A stretch of DNA of 64,000 nucleotides from an uncultured Bacteriovoracaceae bacterium (GTDB taxonomy: Bacteria; Bdellovibrionota; Bacteriovoracia; Bacteriovoracales; Bacteriovoracaceae). Within the stretch, counting starts at the first letter, position 1. The number at the start of each line of letters is the position of its first letter. The DNA is taken from NCBI GenBank assembly GCA_938034385.1, contig CALHLC010000007.1, positions 1 through 64,000 of the forward strand, in the 5' to 3' direction. Under the pieces are notes generated by a model. The model saw nothing but the letters and a program-made list of their open reading frames with translations, ran no database searches and was not told the DNA's origin. Position numbers and translations under genes: made by a program. This document shows positions 27,761 through 36,635 of the stretch, in pieces.

Positions 27761-28279
27761 TTAATTAACTTTTAAAACTTCTTTTTCTTTAATGACATAT
27801 TCAATAGCAATGTCATGATCCTCTCTTGGTAGCTCATCAACATGATTAAAGCTAACTCCAAGAGTTATTCCTGAATAGTCTGCAAGATAGCGATCATAAA
27901 ATCCTCCACCTCGTCCTAAACGCACTCCAGATTTATCATAAGCAAGTGCTGGTACAACGATCATTTCAGGAATTATATCATTGCCTCTATATTTTTCTTC
28001 CAAATCAAAACTTGGATCTTCGTTCAAAATAGATTCTTCAACTAAAGAAAATCTCATCTCTGAACGATCTAAATAAGGAAGGGCAATAGAAACAGATTTA
28101 AAGACTTCAGAGTCAATAAAATTCACTTCATCTTTCAGAGCAACATAGGCCCCAATGGAATTTACATTTTTCTCGGCAATAAAGTTTTGAATGATAGATT
28201 TGATCTCCAAAGATCGTTGATCTCTTTGGTTATTAGATAAAATTTTCTTTCTAAATGTTTTTCGTAATTCACTTTTCAT
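27761..28279 (-). CDS. ygfA: 5-formyltetrahydrofolate cyclo-ligase
   Basis: A 172-residue enzyme that converts 5-formyltetrahydrofolate to 5,10-methenyltetrahydrofolate with ATP, returning the folate to one-carbon metabolism. The family marks are the N-terminal KSELRKTFRKKIL and the C-terminal active-site region ALAYDKSGVRLGRGGGFYDRYL, with the ATP-binding RLGRGGGFYDR complete, then GVSF and the DIAIEYVI ending. It is slightly short for the family (about 180-200). The gene sits between zapA and rny. In many proteobacteria 6S RNA lies between zapA and ygfA; here the gap is 35 bases and has no room for it. Confidence 0.9.
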   Translation of the reverse strand: MKSELRKTFRKKILSNNQRDQRSLEIKSIIQNFIAEKNVNSIGAYVALKDEVNFIDSEVFKSVSIALPYLDRSEMRFSLVEESILNEDPSFDLEEKYRGNDIIPEMIVVPALAYDKSGVRLGRGGGFYDRYLADYSGITLGVSFNHVDELPREDHDIAIEYVIKEKEVLKVN

Positions 28280-28314
28280 AATAATAAAAGCGAATCTAAA
28301 TTTTGAGTCGTTAC

Positions 28315-28632
28315 TTAATTAACAATAGTAGAATTGTCCTCAACTACTTTAAATTTGTTAATAAATTCCATTGCTTTATTAATGGAACTTTCAAACGAAT
28401 TGATTTGTTCTTTGCACTCTTTTTTTAACCGAACATTATCAGCAGCTAATTTTAAAGACGCCAATAAAATAGTCTTAGATCTATCTAAGTTGCTAGAGTG
28501 ATTAGTGATAGAGCCAATTTCAGCCTTCAATAACTGTATAACTTCTTCAGGACTTATATCTGTAGAAGATTCAGTTAGTCGTACTTTGTGACCCAATATG
28601 TCAAATTCTTTAATCTCATTAGATTCATTCAT
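28315..28632 (-). CDS. zapA: cell division protein ZapA
   Basis: A 105-residue ZapA-like protein, which binds FtsZ and helps bundle its filaments at midcell. The N-terminal globular part starts IKEFDILGHKVRL, the typical ZapA opening. A long helix for dimer or tetramer coiled coil follows (LAADNVRLKKECKEQINSFE). The ATG at 28632 was chosen; a TTG 36 bases upstream would add a hydrophobic stretch unlike the family, and neither start has a good ribosome-binding site. Its place next to ygfA and ftsY is the usual one in this lineage. Confidence 0.82.
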   Translation of the reverse strand: MNESNEIKEFDILGHKVRLTESSTDISPEEVIQLLKAEIGSITNHSSNLDRSKTILLASLKLAADNVRLKKECKEQINSFESSINKAMEFINKFKVVEDNSTIVN

Positions 28633-28685
28633 TGTATAAAGAGTAAATAAAATAGGAGAGCTAGTCAATTTGATAATGAGAAAAC

Positions 28686-29948
28686 TTAACCTAAAAGAGC
28701 ATCTAAATATTCATCGGTATTAAAGATTTCAAGGTCTTCAACATCCTCTCCAACTCCAATATAAGTAATAGGAACTGAAAGGCTAGAGGCCATACTGATT
28801 GCATTCCCAGCTTTGGAAGATCCATCACACTTAGTTAAAACTAGTCCTGTAAGATTTAAGGCCTTATTAAACTCTTTTGCCTGAGCAAGAGCGTTTTGAC
28901 CTGTGATTGAATCAATTACTAGAAGTGTCTGATCCGGTGCACCTTCAACAACCTTCGACAAAACATTTTTTGTTTTAGCTAATTCATCCATCAAGCCTTG
29001 AGCAGTATGTAATCTCCCAGCAGTATCTAAAATACAATAATCAGCATCCAAGCTTTTTGCCTTGGCAAGCGTATCATAAGCAACCCCACTAGGGTCAGCT
29101 CCAGAACCAGCTTTAATAATTTCAACTCCAGCTCTCTTACACCAAACTTCTAATTGCTCAACTGCAGCTGCCCTAAAGGTATCGCAAGCTCCAACAACTA
29201 CTTTAGCACCTTGTTTATTTAACTTTGTTGCAAGCTTACCAATTGTTGTTGTTTTACCTGCACCGTTAACTCCTACAACCATGATCACTTTCAAGCCAGA
29301 GTTTTTGGTATATTGAAATAATGAAACTTCAGCAGATTTTTGAACAGGCTCTAATTTACCTTTAAGATATTGCCGGGTCCAAGATTTAAAATTACTAAAA
29401 TCAGATTCGGATTTACTCATCTCTTTTTTAAAGTTTTCAGTAATATCATCTACTATCTCATGGCCCATATCGGCGGTATAAAGAAGCTCTTCAATTTGAT
29501 CTAGTGTATCAGCATCAATTTTTTTTGAAGAAAATATATTCTCAAGTTTTCCCCAAACACCCACGCGTGTAGCTGAAAGCCCTAGTGAAAGTCTATCTTT
29601 CCAAGATTTAGATTCTTTTACGTCGGCAATATCAACAGTAGGCTTACTTTCAACTCTACTTTTCTCTACTTCTTCTTTTACATTTTCAGTACTAGAGATG
29701 ACTTGTTCATCTTGAGTTTCAGCTGCCTCATCTTCACTAAAACCATCAGGAAGTTCATCGGCTGATATATCTTGAACTTTTTCAATCTTAGATCTTTTAC
29801 GAGCAATTTTAAATAATAATAAAAGACCAACAAGTGATGAAAATACTCCGACTATTAAGTACTTCTCTTGATCAGTTAACAAATGATATCTTTGAATAAC
29901 ATCTGCAACACAATCGTTGGCTTGAATGAATAAATCGTTAAAATCCAT
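28686..29948 (-). CDS. ftsY: signal recognition particle receptor FtsY
   Basis: A 420-residue SRP GTPase that docks ribosome-nascent-chain complexes at the inner membrane. An N-terminal membrane-associated helix (about residues 30-48) is followed by an acidic linker, the NG domain helices, and the GTPase motifs GVNGAGKTTTIGKLA, DTFRAAAVEQL, LDTAGR and TKCDGSSKAG. The closing GVGEDVEDLEIF is typical. It diverges from epmA with 52 bases between the start codons, so the promoters are close or shared. It is upstream of zapA, ygfA and rny on the same strand. Confidence 0.95.
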   Translation of the reverse strand: MDFNDLFIQANDCVADVIQRYHLLTDQEKYLIVGVFSSLVGLLLLFKIARKRSKIEKVQDISADELPDGFSEDEAAETQDEQVISSTENVKEEVEKSRVESKPTVDIADVKESKSWKDRLSLGLSATRVGVWGKLENIFSSKKIDADTLDQIEELLYTADMGHEIVDDITENFKKEMSKSESDFSNFKSWTRQYLKGKLEPVQKSAEVSLFQYTKNSGLKVIMVVGVNGAGKTTTIGKLATKLNKQGAKVVVGACDTFRAAAVEQLEVWCKRAGVEIIKAGSGADPSGVAYDTLAKAKSLDADYCILDTAGRLHTAQGLMDELAKTKNVLSKVVEGAPDQTLLVIDSITGQNALAQAKEFNKALNLTGLVLTKCDGSSKAGNAISMASSLSVPITYIGVGEDVEDLEIFNTDEYLDALLG

Positions 29949-30000
29949 AAATTATTGATTGAATAATTACATAAGCAATTACATTCAGTAAAATTATCCT

Positions 30001-30900
30001 ATGAATAATCTAGAACAAAGACTCCTATTTATTAATAAAATTCGAACTTTTTTTGCTCAAAACCAATTCATTTCAGTAGACTCACCACCTATTGTGGATA
30101 ACCCTGGAATGGAGCCTCATATTCATCCATTCCAAGTAAATGATAAATACCTTCACACTTCTCCCGAATTTAGAATGAAAGAGGTCTTAGCTAAAACAGG
30201 CCTTAGCTCAATTTACTCCTTAGGGTATTGCTTCCGAAAAGAACCTCAAAGTCCAATTCATAGAACTCAATTTTTAATGCTTGAGTGGTATAGAACTCAT
30301 AGCTCACTTTTAAATTTAATAAATGATATCTCTAATCTTTGTACCTATCTAACAGGATCAGAGGTTGAGTTGAAAGTCTCATCCATGAAAGAAATATTCT
30401 TGGAATTTTTAGAGATAGATATTTTAGAATATATCACAGTTGAGAGTATCCAAAAGCTACTCACAGAAAAGTTTCCAAGCTTACTCCCAAATAATAAAGA
30501 AAATCTTTATTGGGATGATTATTTCTTTTTACTTTTTTTAAACCATATTGAACCTAAGCTTAAAAAATATCCATATTTAATTATTACTGATTTTCCTGCA
30601 CCTCTTAGTGCTTTAGCTGAAATCAGTGAGCTTGATAAGAGAGTAGCAAAAAGATTTGAATTCTATGTTAATGGTGTAGAAGTCGCTAATGCTTTCCATG
30701 AACTAAGAGATGTCGCCGAACAAGGTTATCGATTTAAAAAATATCAAGAGCAAAAACAAAGTGAATATGATTATACTCTCCCATGGCCAAATAGATTTTT
30801 AGAAAATCTTGAACACCTTCCACAATCAGTTGGAATCGCACTAGGGGTTGAGCGCCTATTTGGAGAATTAACTCGGCAAAAAGAAATTTTTTGGGACTAA
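30001..30900 (+). CDS. epmA: EF-P lysine ligase-like class II synthetase
   Basis: A 299-residue paralogue of the lysyl-tRNA synthetase catalytic domain without the anticodon-binding domain. EpmA/PoxA attaches (R)-beta-lysine to elongation factor P, easing translation of proline runs. Class II motifs are visible: SPEFRMKEVLAKTGL with YSLGYCFRKEPQSPIHRTQF (motif 2), FEFYVNGVEVANAFHEL, and VGIALGVERLFGEL (motif 3). Length is a little below the E. coli enzyme. It ends four bases before the convergent rimO stop. The EF-P and EpmB genes are not in the window. Confidence 0.88.
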   Translation: MNNLEQRLLFINKIRTFFAQNQFISVDSPPIVDNPGMEPHIHPFQVNDKYLHTSPEFRMKEVLAKTGLSSIYSLGYCFRKEPQSPIHRTQFLMLEWYRTHSSLLNLINDISNLCTYLTGSEVELKVSSMKEIFLEFLEIDILEYITVESIQKLLTEKFPSLLPNNKENLYWDDYFFLLFLNHIEPKLKKYPYLIITDFPAPLSALAEISELDKRVAKRFEFYVNGVEVANAFHELRDVAEQGYRFKKYQEQKQSEYDYTLPWPNRFLENLEHLPQSVGIALGVERLFGELTRQKEIFWD

Positions 30901-30904
30901 ATAT

Positions 30905-32254
30905 TTAAGAAACTATTTTTCCAACCAAATCATAATCATGAGAATCAGTTATTAAAACATTCACTATATCTCCAGGATAAGCTAGTCCGTCATTGATAAT
31001 CACACATCCATCAATATCTGGAGCTTGTCCAACATGTCGACCTTTGATTAATAATTCAGTTTCAGGATGTGCTCCCTCTACTAAAACTTCAAATATTTTA
31101 CCAATATGAGATTGCATTTTCCTAGCACTGATTTCTTTTTGAATCTCATAAACTTCATCAAATCTTTTCTCAATAATTTCTTGTGAAATTTTATCACCAA
31201 GATTAATCGCTGGAGTACCTTCTTCATCTGAATATTTAAAAACTCCAAGATGATCAAATTCAATCTCTGCTATCTTTTCTTTTAATAAACTAAAATCATC
31301 TTCAGTCTCACCAGGAAAACCAACAATAACTGAAGTTCTTAAAAAGATGCCAGGGATTTTCTCTTTAAGCCTATGAATTTTTTCCATCATCGCTTCTGTT
31401 GAAATCTTCCTATTCATTTTTCTTAAAATCTGTGAAGAGAAATGTTGAACTGGCATATCAAGATATGTGCATATCTTTTTAGAATTTGCGATCACATCTA
31501 TTACTTGTTCAGTTAAATCATCAGGGTAATAATAAAATAATCTAATCCATTCAATACCAGGAACTTTTTCAAGCTCTATCAATAATTCATATAAGTCGTT
31601 TTTCTCATTTAAATCAACACCATAATCAGATAGGTCTTGAGAAATAATATTCAGCTCTTTAACTCCACTTTCAGCTAACCTAGTTGCCTCTTTAACTAAA
31701 GATTCAACTGATCGTGATCTAAGTTTTCCTCTAAGAGTTGGAATGATACAAAATGTACAATTTCTATTACACCCTTCACTGACTTTTAACCACGCCATAT
31801 ATCCAGGAGAAGTATTTATTCTTGGATCCATATCAGAGTGAATATATTTGGGAATCTCTACAAATGATTTTTTTTCTAACTTATTATCTTCTAAGGCCTT
31901 TAATAAAATCGTAATTTTATTATATTCCCCAGTCCCAATAAAAAGATCAACCTCAGGCATAGAGTCTTCAAGATCAGTACTATATCTTTGGGCCATACAG
32001 CCTGCCATTACAAGAGCTTTACATTTTCCATGTTCAGGATCTTTCAGGTCAGCAAAATCTAGAATTGTTTCTATAGATTCTTTCTTAGCAGCTTCAACAA
32101 ATGAGCAAGTATTTACTATGATCACTTCTGCTTCTTTTGGCTCTTCAACGACTGAGTACCCATCTAGTCCTAAATACCCAAGCATCACTTGAGAATCAAC
32201 AAGGTTTTTAGAGCATCCAAGAGATGAGAAATATAGGCTTTTTGACATGCTCAT
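30905..32254 (-). CDS. rimO: ribosomal protein uS12 methylthiotransferase
   Basis: A 449-residue radical SAM enzyme that methylthiolates an Asp of ribosomal protein uS12. The N-terminal UPF0004 domain has the diagnostic SLGCSKNLVDSQVM and NTCSFVEAAKKES with three Cys for the auxiliary cluster. The radical SAM motif is CNRNCTFC near residue 157, and the C-terminal TRAM domain ends EVLVEGAHPE through GDIVNVLI. RimO and not MiaB is indicated by the GCSKN-VDS segment. Two ATGs (32254 and 32248) are possible and neither has a clear ribosome-binding site. It converges with epmA, another translation-modifying enzyme. Confidence 0.94.
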   Translation of the reverse strand: MSMSKSLYFSSLGCSKNLVDSQVMLGYLGLDGYSVVEEPKEAEVIIVNTCSFVEAAKKESIETILDFADLKDPEHGKCKALVMAGCMAQRYSTDLEDSMPEVDLFIGTGEYNKITILLKALEDNKLEKKSFVEIPKYIHSDMDPRINTSPGYMAWLKVSEGCNRNCTFCIIPTLRGKLRSRSVESLVKEATRLAESGVKELNIISQDLSDYGVDLNEKNDLYELLIELEKVPGIEWIRLFYYYPDDLTEQVIDVIANSKKICTYLDMPVQHFSSQILRKMNRKISTEAMMEKIHRLKEKIPGIFLRTSVIVGFPGETEDDFSLLKEKIAEIEFDHLGVFKYSDEEGTPAINLGDKISQEIIEKRFDEVYEIQKEISARKMQSHIGKIFEVLVEGAHPETELLIKGRHVGQAPDIDGCVIINDGLAYPGDIVNVLITDSHDYDLVGKIVS

Positions 32255-32450
32255 ACTTACGAAAAATGAGCTTATAGGTCAATTTAGCTGATAGAAATTA
32301 CAATTTAGTCAGAAGTATTTCCATGAGACCTCTTAGCTCACTCCTTCATTAACCTTTGTAAATTTTTCATAAATGCTGAAGAGAATTAGCTATAACTTAA
32401 AAAAAATGATACTCTGCGTCGTAATTAAAAATTAACTACTTAGGAGAGAA

Positions 32451-33299
32451 ATGAAAACACTACTTTCAACACTACTGATTACTCTAACTTTATTTTCATG
32501 TGCCAAGGAAGAAAGCCCTGATGCACTTATAAATCAATTAGAGAAAATAGAACAAGAAGAGATGAATCAATATGGAATTGAGCTAGATTATACTAGAAAT
32601 GAAGCTAGTCATTCAGTAAATTTCAGTGATGCTTGTAAAGAGAACTACATTCAATGGCTTACAAATATAGAGGCAATACAATCAATTGTTAATTATATTG
32701 ATGTTTCAAATAAACTAGTTGAACAATTTTCCCACTTAGAAGAAGAAAATGAAGCAGTTGCTGAAATTATTCTTAAAAATGGATTTTTAAAACAAAAAGA
32801 AAAGTTCTTTAGAGAACAGTTAACTTTACTTAATACTAAGAAAGAACAAGAAGATAATGAAATTGCTTATAATAGATTAGTTAAATCATATGGAGCTTGT
32901 CCTACAAACTTTATTAAAGACTCGTCTTATATTGAGGCTCTTATAGATAGTATTAGAGATCAAAAAGCTACAACTTCTGAATTTAGAGCGAAAAGATTAG
33001 ATAAACTAAACTCTACTTGTGAAGACTTTTATCAAGACTATGGAATAGAAAAATTTTCTTGTGTTCACAGAATAAATACAGGAGAAGTAAATCTAGATGC
33101 TTCTTTTCTTGGATGGAGATTATGTGCAGAGTCTGAAAAAATCATAGCTCAAGAAAGAAATCAAGAGACCTCAGAACCTAGAGAAAAAACAGAAATAAAA
33201 AAGTTAGAAAATAAAAGAGAAGAAATAAGTATCCAGAAATTGGAAAAATTGGAAATAAAAAACTTGGAAATCAAAAGAGAAAAAATCAAAATTGACTAA
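32451..33299 (+). CDS. putative lipoprotein with charged C-terminal helix
   Basis: A 282-residue protein with a lipobox (TLFSC, Cys at about residue 17) after a hydrophobic segment. The body is helical with several Cys (DACKENY, GACPTNF, STCEDFY, FSCVHR, RLCAES). The last 50 residues are a run of alternating Lys, Glu, Ile and Leu with the repeated units KKLENKREE, QKLEKLEIK and KNLEIKREK, probably a coiled coil. GGAGAG precedes the ATG. It is monocistronic and ends before a hairpin. No known family was recognised. Confidence 0.72.
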   Translation: MKTLLSTLLITLTLFSCAKEESPDALINQLEKIEQEEMNQYGIELDYTRNEASHSVNFSDACKENYIQWLTNIEAIQSIVNYIDVSNKLVEQFSHLEEENEAVAEIILKNGFLKQKEKFFREQLTLLNTKKEQEDNEIAYNRLVKSYGACPTNFIKDSSYIEALIDSIRDQKATTSEFRAKRLDKLNSTCEDFYQDYGIEKFSCVHRINTGEVNLDASFLGWRLCAESEKIIAQERNQETSEPREKTEIKKLENKREEISIQKLEKLEIKNLEIKREKIKID

Positions 33300-33306
33300 A
33301 ACATCT

Positions 33307-33340
33307 TATCTAGTGGGGTTATATATAACCCTACTAGATA
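33307..33340. terminator. hairpin between convergent genes
   Basis: A nearly perfect inverted repeat: TATCTAGT and ACTAGATA arms enclose the palindrome GGGTTATATATAACCC. It lies between the stop of the plus-strand lipoprotein and the stop of the minus-strand basic protein. It can act for both directions, although no long T-run follows on either side. Confidence 0.65.
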
Positions 33341-33341
33341 T

Positions 33342-33629
33342 TTACTCATCACTTCTTCTATATTTTTTCTTAAAGCTCTTTCGAAAAAGCTCTCTTTTCT
33401 CATCATCCAAGTAAATTTCTTTTAATTTTGCTCTACGCTTAGCAGGTAATTTTTTAAGTTTATTCATTTTTTTTCTAAGACGTCTTTTTTTATTTTCTGG
33501 TAGTTTTTTAAACTCGTTAATTCTTTCTTCACGAGTCATTTTTCTCCACTTACCATAATCTTCAAGACTTATCTCATCAGCATATATCAAAGTTGAAAGA
33601 CTTATTAATAGGGCCAATAATATCTTCAT
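33342..33629 (-). CDS. small exported basic protein (DUF3106-like)
   Basis: A 95-residue protein with a signal peptide (residues 1-17) and a strongly basic helical mature part: WRKMTREERINEF, LPENKKRRLRKKMNKL, LPAKRRAKLKEIY. The repeated 'leucine-proline then basic helix' units resemble DUF3106 proteins that accompany some ECF sigma operons. It starts by TAATG overlap on the putative anti-sigma gene. Its place in the operon suggests a periplasmic sensor or modulator for the membrane partner, by analogy with CnrX/RseB-type proteins; this is inference. Confidence 0.68.
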   Translation of the reverse strand: MKILLALLISLSTLIYADEISLEDYGKWRKMTREERINEFKKLPENKKRRLRKKMNKLKKLPAKRRAKLKEIYLDDEKRELFRKSFKKKYRRSDE

Positions 33630-33973
33630 TACGATTGTCCCTCTTCTAATAGTTCATCCCACTCTTCATGAGCAACATCTAAGACTTCATCATCTATATG
33701 CATTAATAGTTCCATATTTTGAAGAATATCTTCATCTTCAACCGCTGCCCCTATTGTTACTCTTTCAGTTTCTAAAGTAGCGGAATTATAAAAGACAACT
33801 CCCATCAAAAGCATTGCAGCAACAGAAGCTGGAACCATCCAGAACGTCCAAAACTTAGATGGAGATTTGTTACTAAACTCATCATTAAAACCCTTCCAAA
33901 AGTCTTTATCAAAGTCTTTAGAAGGCTCGTGTTTAAGTTTAGATTTTAATCCATTAAAAAATTCATCACTCAT
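33629..33973 (-). CDS. single-pass membrane protein, putative anti-sigma factor
   Basis: A 114-residue protein: a cytoplasmic N-terminal part of about 45 residues, one membrane helix (about residues 46-62, MVPASVAAMLLMGVVFY), and an acidic outer segment with several Asp and Glu (VEDEDILQNME and EEWDELLEEGQS). There is no zinc-binding HxxxCxxC motif. It begins eight bases inside the ECF sigma gene and overlaps the basic exported gene. A small membrane protein directly downstream of and overlapping an ECF sigma gene is usually its anti-sigma factor. The acidic tail may pair with the basic exported protein. Confidence 0.65.
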   Translation of the reverse strand: MSDEFFNGLKSKLKHEPSKDFDKDFWKGFNDEFSNKSPSKFWTFWMVPASVAAMLLMGVVFYNSATLETERVTIGAAVEDEDILQNMELLMHIDDEVLDVAHEEWDELLEEGQS

Positions 33974-34604
33974 GGATATCTCCTTTTTCTAAACAATCCT
34001 TAACACACTTAATGAGATTCATCTTTGCTCTATTTAACAAAGATTTCGTCGCAGACAATGTAATATTTAATGTTTCTGCTATCTCATCATAACTTTGTTC
34101 ACTAAATATCCTTAAGTTCAAAGCATCCTTTTGAGTTAACTTCATATTATCTAAACATTTCATCACAAGTGCTTTATCAGACTCTAAAACTAATTTTTCT
34201 TCAACTCCCATTGACTCATCTTCGATCTCAAATTCTTTTCCATCATCTGATCTAAAACTCTCAAGAGAGACTTCTTTTTTCTTTCTTAAATAATCATAAG
34301 TTGTATTTCTGGCTATAGTCCAAAGCCAAGTCGTAAACTTATACTCACTTCTATACGAACCACGACTTTTATAAACTTTCATAAAACTAGTCTGAGCAAG
34401 ATCTTCAGAGATCCCGGGATTCTTAGTCATGTTGTAGATAAAACTCACTATCGGTCCTTTATACTTATCAAAAAGAACTCTAAAGGCTTCCTGATCATTT
34501 TCTTGAACCAAAAGCATGAGCTCTTTATCACTTAAAGGTTCTACGGTAGAGCCTTTAAAAGGTTTCGAAAAAATTTTTGTTTGTTTCTTAATAAATTCAG
34601 CCAC
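33966..34604 (-). CDS. ECF-type RNA polymerase sigma factor
   Basis: A 212-residue sigma70-family regulator of the extracytoplasmic type, directing RNA polymerase to a small set of promoters. Region 2 is visible as EAFRVLFDKYKGPIVSFIY and SEDLAQTSFMKVYKSR with TWLWTIARNTTYDYLR. Region 4 is SYDEIAETLNITLSATKSLL. The start is GTG with a weak ribosome-binding site. A perfect TATAAT stands in the intergenic region at 34655-34650 on this strand. It heads a three-gene operon with a putative membrane anti-sigma factor and a basic exported protein, and diverges from a His/Arg-rich gene that could be a target. Confidence 0.9.
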   Translation of the reverse strand: MAEFIKKQTKIFSKPFKGSTVEPLSDKELMLLVQENDQEAFRVLFDKYKGPIVSFIYNMTKNPGISEDLAQTSFMKVYKSRGSYRSEYKFTTWLWTIARNTTYDYLRKKKEVSLESFRSDDGKEFEIEDESMGVEEKLVLESDKALVMKCLDNMKLTQKDALNLRIFSEQSYDEIAETLNITLSATKSLLNRAKMNLIKCVKDCLEKGDIHE

Positions 34605-34726
34605 TTATAGATTCTAAGGTGAATCAGAACCTTTTTCAAATTGAGGCGTATTATACTCATACCCGCTGATTCTACTAAGCAATAGCTAGTTTGAGTCACG
34701 TAACATACTGAAAAAAGGAGGGTTTT

Positions 34727-35050
34727 ATGGAACCACTTATATTAGCAACAGGGATATTAATTGGAAGTGCCGTTAGTCATGGTGCTCATGATCATCACAG
34801 ACACAGACGTGTTCAGCAGAGAGTTCACTATCATTCTGCTCATTGCCCAGATACTCACTTTAGAACGAGTATTACTTATAGAAGTCCACGCCCAAGGTAT
34901 AGATATTATAAGCCAAGGTTAAGATCAGTTGGGCATAGAAGACATCATTACCATAGAAGTCATAAACCAAGTGTAAGAAGAACAGTTAGATACAAGCCAC
35001 ATTATAGAACACGAACAACAAGTTCTCGACGAAGGTTGAGAAAAATTTAA
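34727..35050 (+). CDS. His/Arg-rich small protein
   Basis: A 107-residue protein with an uncharged N-terminal segment (residues 3-18, PLILATGILIGSAVSH) that could be a membrane anchor or weak export signal. The rest is extremely basic, with about 15 His and more than 20 Arg, many Tyr and a single Cys (clusters HDHHRHRR and HRRHHYHRSH). The composition suggests metal, nucleic-acid or polyanion binding. A very strong ribosome-binding site (AAGGAGG) and a dedicated terminator point to high expression. It diverges from the ECF sigma operon. No family is recognised. Confidence 0.68.
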   Translation: MEPLILATGILIGSAVSHGAHDHHRHRRVQQRVHYHSAHCPDTHFRTSITYRSPRPRYRYYKPRLRSVGHRRHHYHRSHKPSVRRTVRYKPHYRTRTTSSRRRLRKI

Positions 35051-35079
35051 TCAATAACCTAAGATTAAATGTGTTTTTT

Positions 35080-35106
35080 AAGGGTCCTTTCCGGGGCCCT
35101 TTTTTT
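35080..35106 (+). terminator. intrinsic terminator of the His/Arg-rich gene
   Basis: A G+C-rich stem (AAGGGTCC with GGGCCCTT, one G-U pair) and a TTTCC loop are followed by a run of T on the plus strand. It begins 29 bases after the stop codon and runs into the convergent nadB stop. Confidence 0.8.
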
Positions 35107-36634
35107 ATCCTTCATTCAACAGACATGCATGAATAATCATTTGAGTAATTTCAACACTATTTCTTAAGCCTATTAGCTCATCTCTTAGCTCTGCGTTTCG
35201 ATAAAACTTTTGGATTTGAATATTCAACTCTCTCATCATTGCTTGAGCTCTTAATAATCTGTTTCTGGATTTTTTGATTCCAACATAATTCCACATTGTA
35301 TGTTTGATAATCATTTTATCTTGGTTAATAAGACTCATGTCGATTTCTTCGTTTGAAGTGACCCAATCCTTAATTTTTTCACTCGTATAGAAGTTGCTCT
35401 CTTTAATGTTTTCTTGAATATCTACTGCTGCTTTATATCCAAAAGTTAAACCTTCAAGAAGTGATGTAGAAGCTAGTCTGTTTTCTCCATGCAACCCAGT
35501 ACAAGCTACTTCTCCTACTGCGTAGAGATCTTTAATCGTTGATCTACCATGAAGATCAACTTTTACACCTCCACAGGTATAGTGAGCAGCTGGGACCACT
35601 GGAATAAGATCTTTACTCATATTAATTTTATGCTCAATTAAGTGATTAAAAATAGTGGGAAATCTTTGTTTTAAATGTTCTTCAGATTCGTGAGTAATGT
35701 CTAAAAAAACTGAGTCCCATTTGTTCTCAATCATCTCTGACATGATTGCATCAGAGACGACGTCTCTTGGAGCAAGTTCGAGGTCTTTATGATATCGCTT
35801 CATAAAGCGCTCACCATTTGGATTTAAAAGCTTTGCACCCTCACCTCTCACGGCTTCACTTATTAGAAATCTTTTTTGAGCAACAGGTCCAAAGAATGTA
35901 GTTGGATGGAATTGAATAAATTCCATATTACTAACCTGCCCTCCAGCTCTTCTTACCATCGCATGTCCATCACCTCTGGCTCCTAGTCCATTTGTGTGAT
36001 GAAGGTAGAGAGCATTAACTCCACCTGTTGCTAAAACTGTTTTTTTCGCAATAACCTTTAAAACTTTTTTATTTTCTTGATCAAATAGATAAGCACCTAC
36101 AATTTTACTTTCCTCATATCTTTGATGGATAGTAGCTCCATGATGAGAAGGTGCAATTAGATCGATCGCTGTAGTCTTAGTAAAGATTGAAACATTTGAT
36201 AAACTAGCTAAATAATTTAGCAATGACATTTCTATTGCTTTACCTGTAGCATCTGCATTAAAAAGTATTCTTGGAAATGAGTGAGCTGCTTCTTGAGTAA
36301 AAGAAAGAGAGCCATCTTCATTTTTGGTAAATTCTGTTTTTGCTTTATTAAATAGGATCTCTCTTAAAATTGGAGATGACTCATTGACTAAGACATCTAC
36401 TGCCTTATCAAAAGATGTATTCCTACTTGCACTTTGAATATCATCATCAATTAATTTGTCATCATCTTGAATATAGATAATTCCGCCTTGGGCCCAATAA
36501 GTGTTACTCTCTTCTGGTTTTTGGCCTCTGGTAACCAAAGCAATATCGAGATCTTTATTCTCTGCTAATTTAATGGCACAAGTTAATCCTGCGATTCCTG
36601 TTCCAATAATTAAAACGTCATAATTTTTTTTCAT
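35105..36634 (-). CDS. nadB: L-aspartate oxidase
   Basis: A 509-residue FAD enzyme that oxidises L-aspartate to iminoaspartate, the first step of NAD synthesis. The FAD site is VLIIGTGIAGLTCAIKLAE. The family's active-site regions are SNTYWAQGGI, TGKAIEM, the substrate segment VSNMEFIQFHPT, ISEAVRGEGAKL, and the late HYTCGGVKVD and GLHGENRLASTSLLEGL. The C-terminal helical domain carries KSRNRLLRAQAM. Succinate dehydrogenase is excluded by length and the GENRLASTSL pattern. nadC follows upstream with one base between; nadA is not in the window. Confidence 0.94.
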   Translation of the reverse strand: MKKNYDVLIIGTGIAGLTCAIKLAENKDLDIALVTRGQKPEESNTYWAQGGIIYIQDDDKLIDDDIQSASRNTSFDKAVDVLVNESSPILREILFNKAKTEFTKNEDGSLSFTQEAAHSFPRILFNADATGKAIEMSLLNYLASLSNVSIFTKTTAIDLIAPSHHGATIHQRYEESKIVGAYLFDQENKKVLKVIAKKTVLATGGVNALYLHHTNGLGARGDGHAMVRRAGGQVSNMEFIQFHPTTFFGPVAQKRFLISEAVRGEGAKLLNPNGERFMKRYHKDLELAPRDVVSDAIMSEMIENKWDSVFLDITHESEEHLKQRFPTIFNHLIEHKINMSKDLIPVVPAAHYTCGGVKVDLHGRSTIKDLYAVGEVACTGLHGENRLASTSLLEGLTFGYKAAVDIQENIKESNFYTSEKIKDWVTSNEEIDMSLINQDKMIIKHTMWNYVGIKKSRNRLLRAQAMMRELNIQIQKFYRNAELRDELIGLRNSVEITQMIIHACLLNEG

Positions 36635-36635
36635 A

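Noticed and set aside
28280-28314. Expected place of 6S RNA between zapA and ygfA.
   Set aside because: Only 35 bases are available, so no 6S RNA gene can fit here.
33180-33296. Repeated Lys/Glu codons at the lipoprotein end as a possible DNA repeat array.
   Set aside because: The units vary in length and codons; it reads as a charged helix in frame with the gene, not a separate repeat element.
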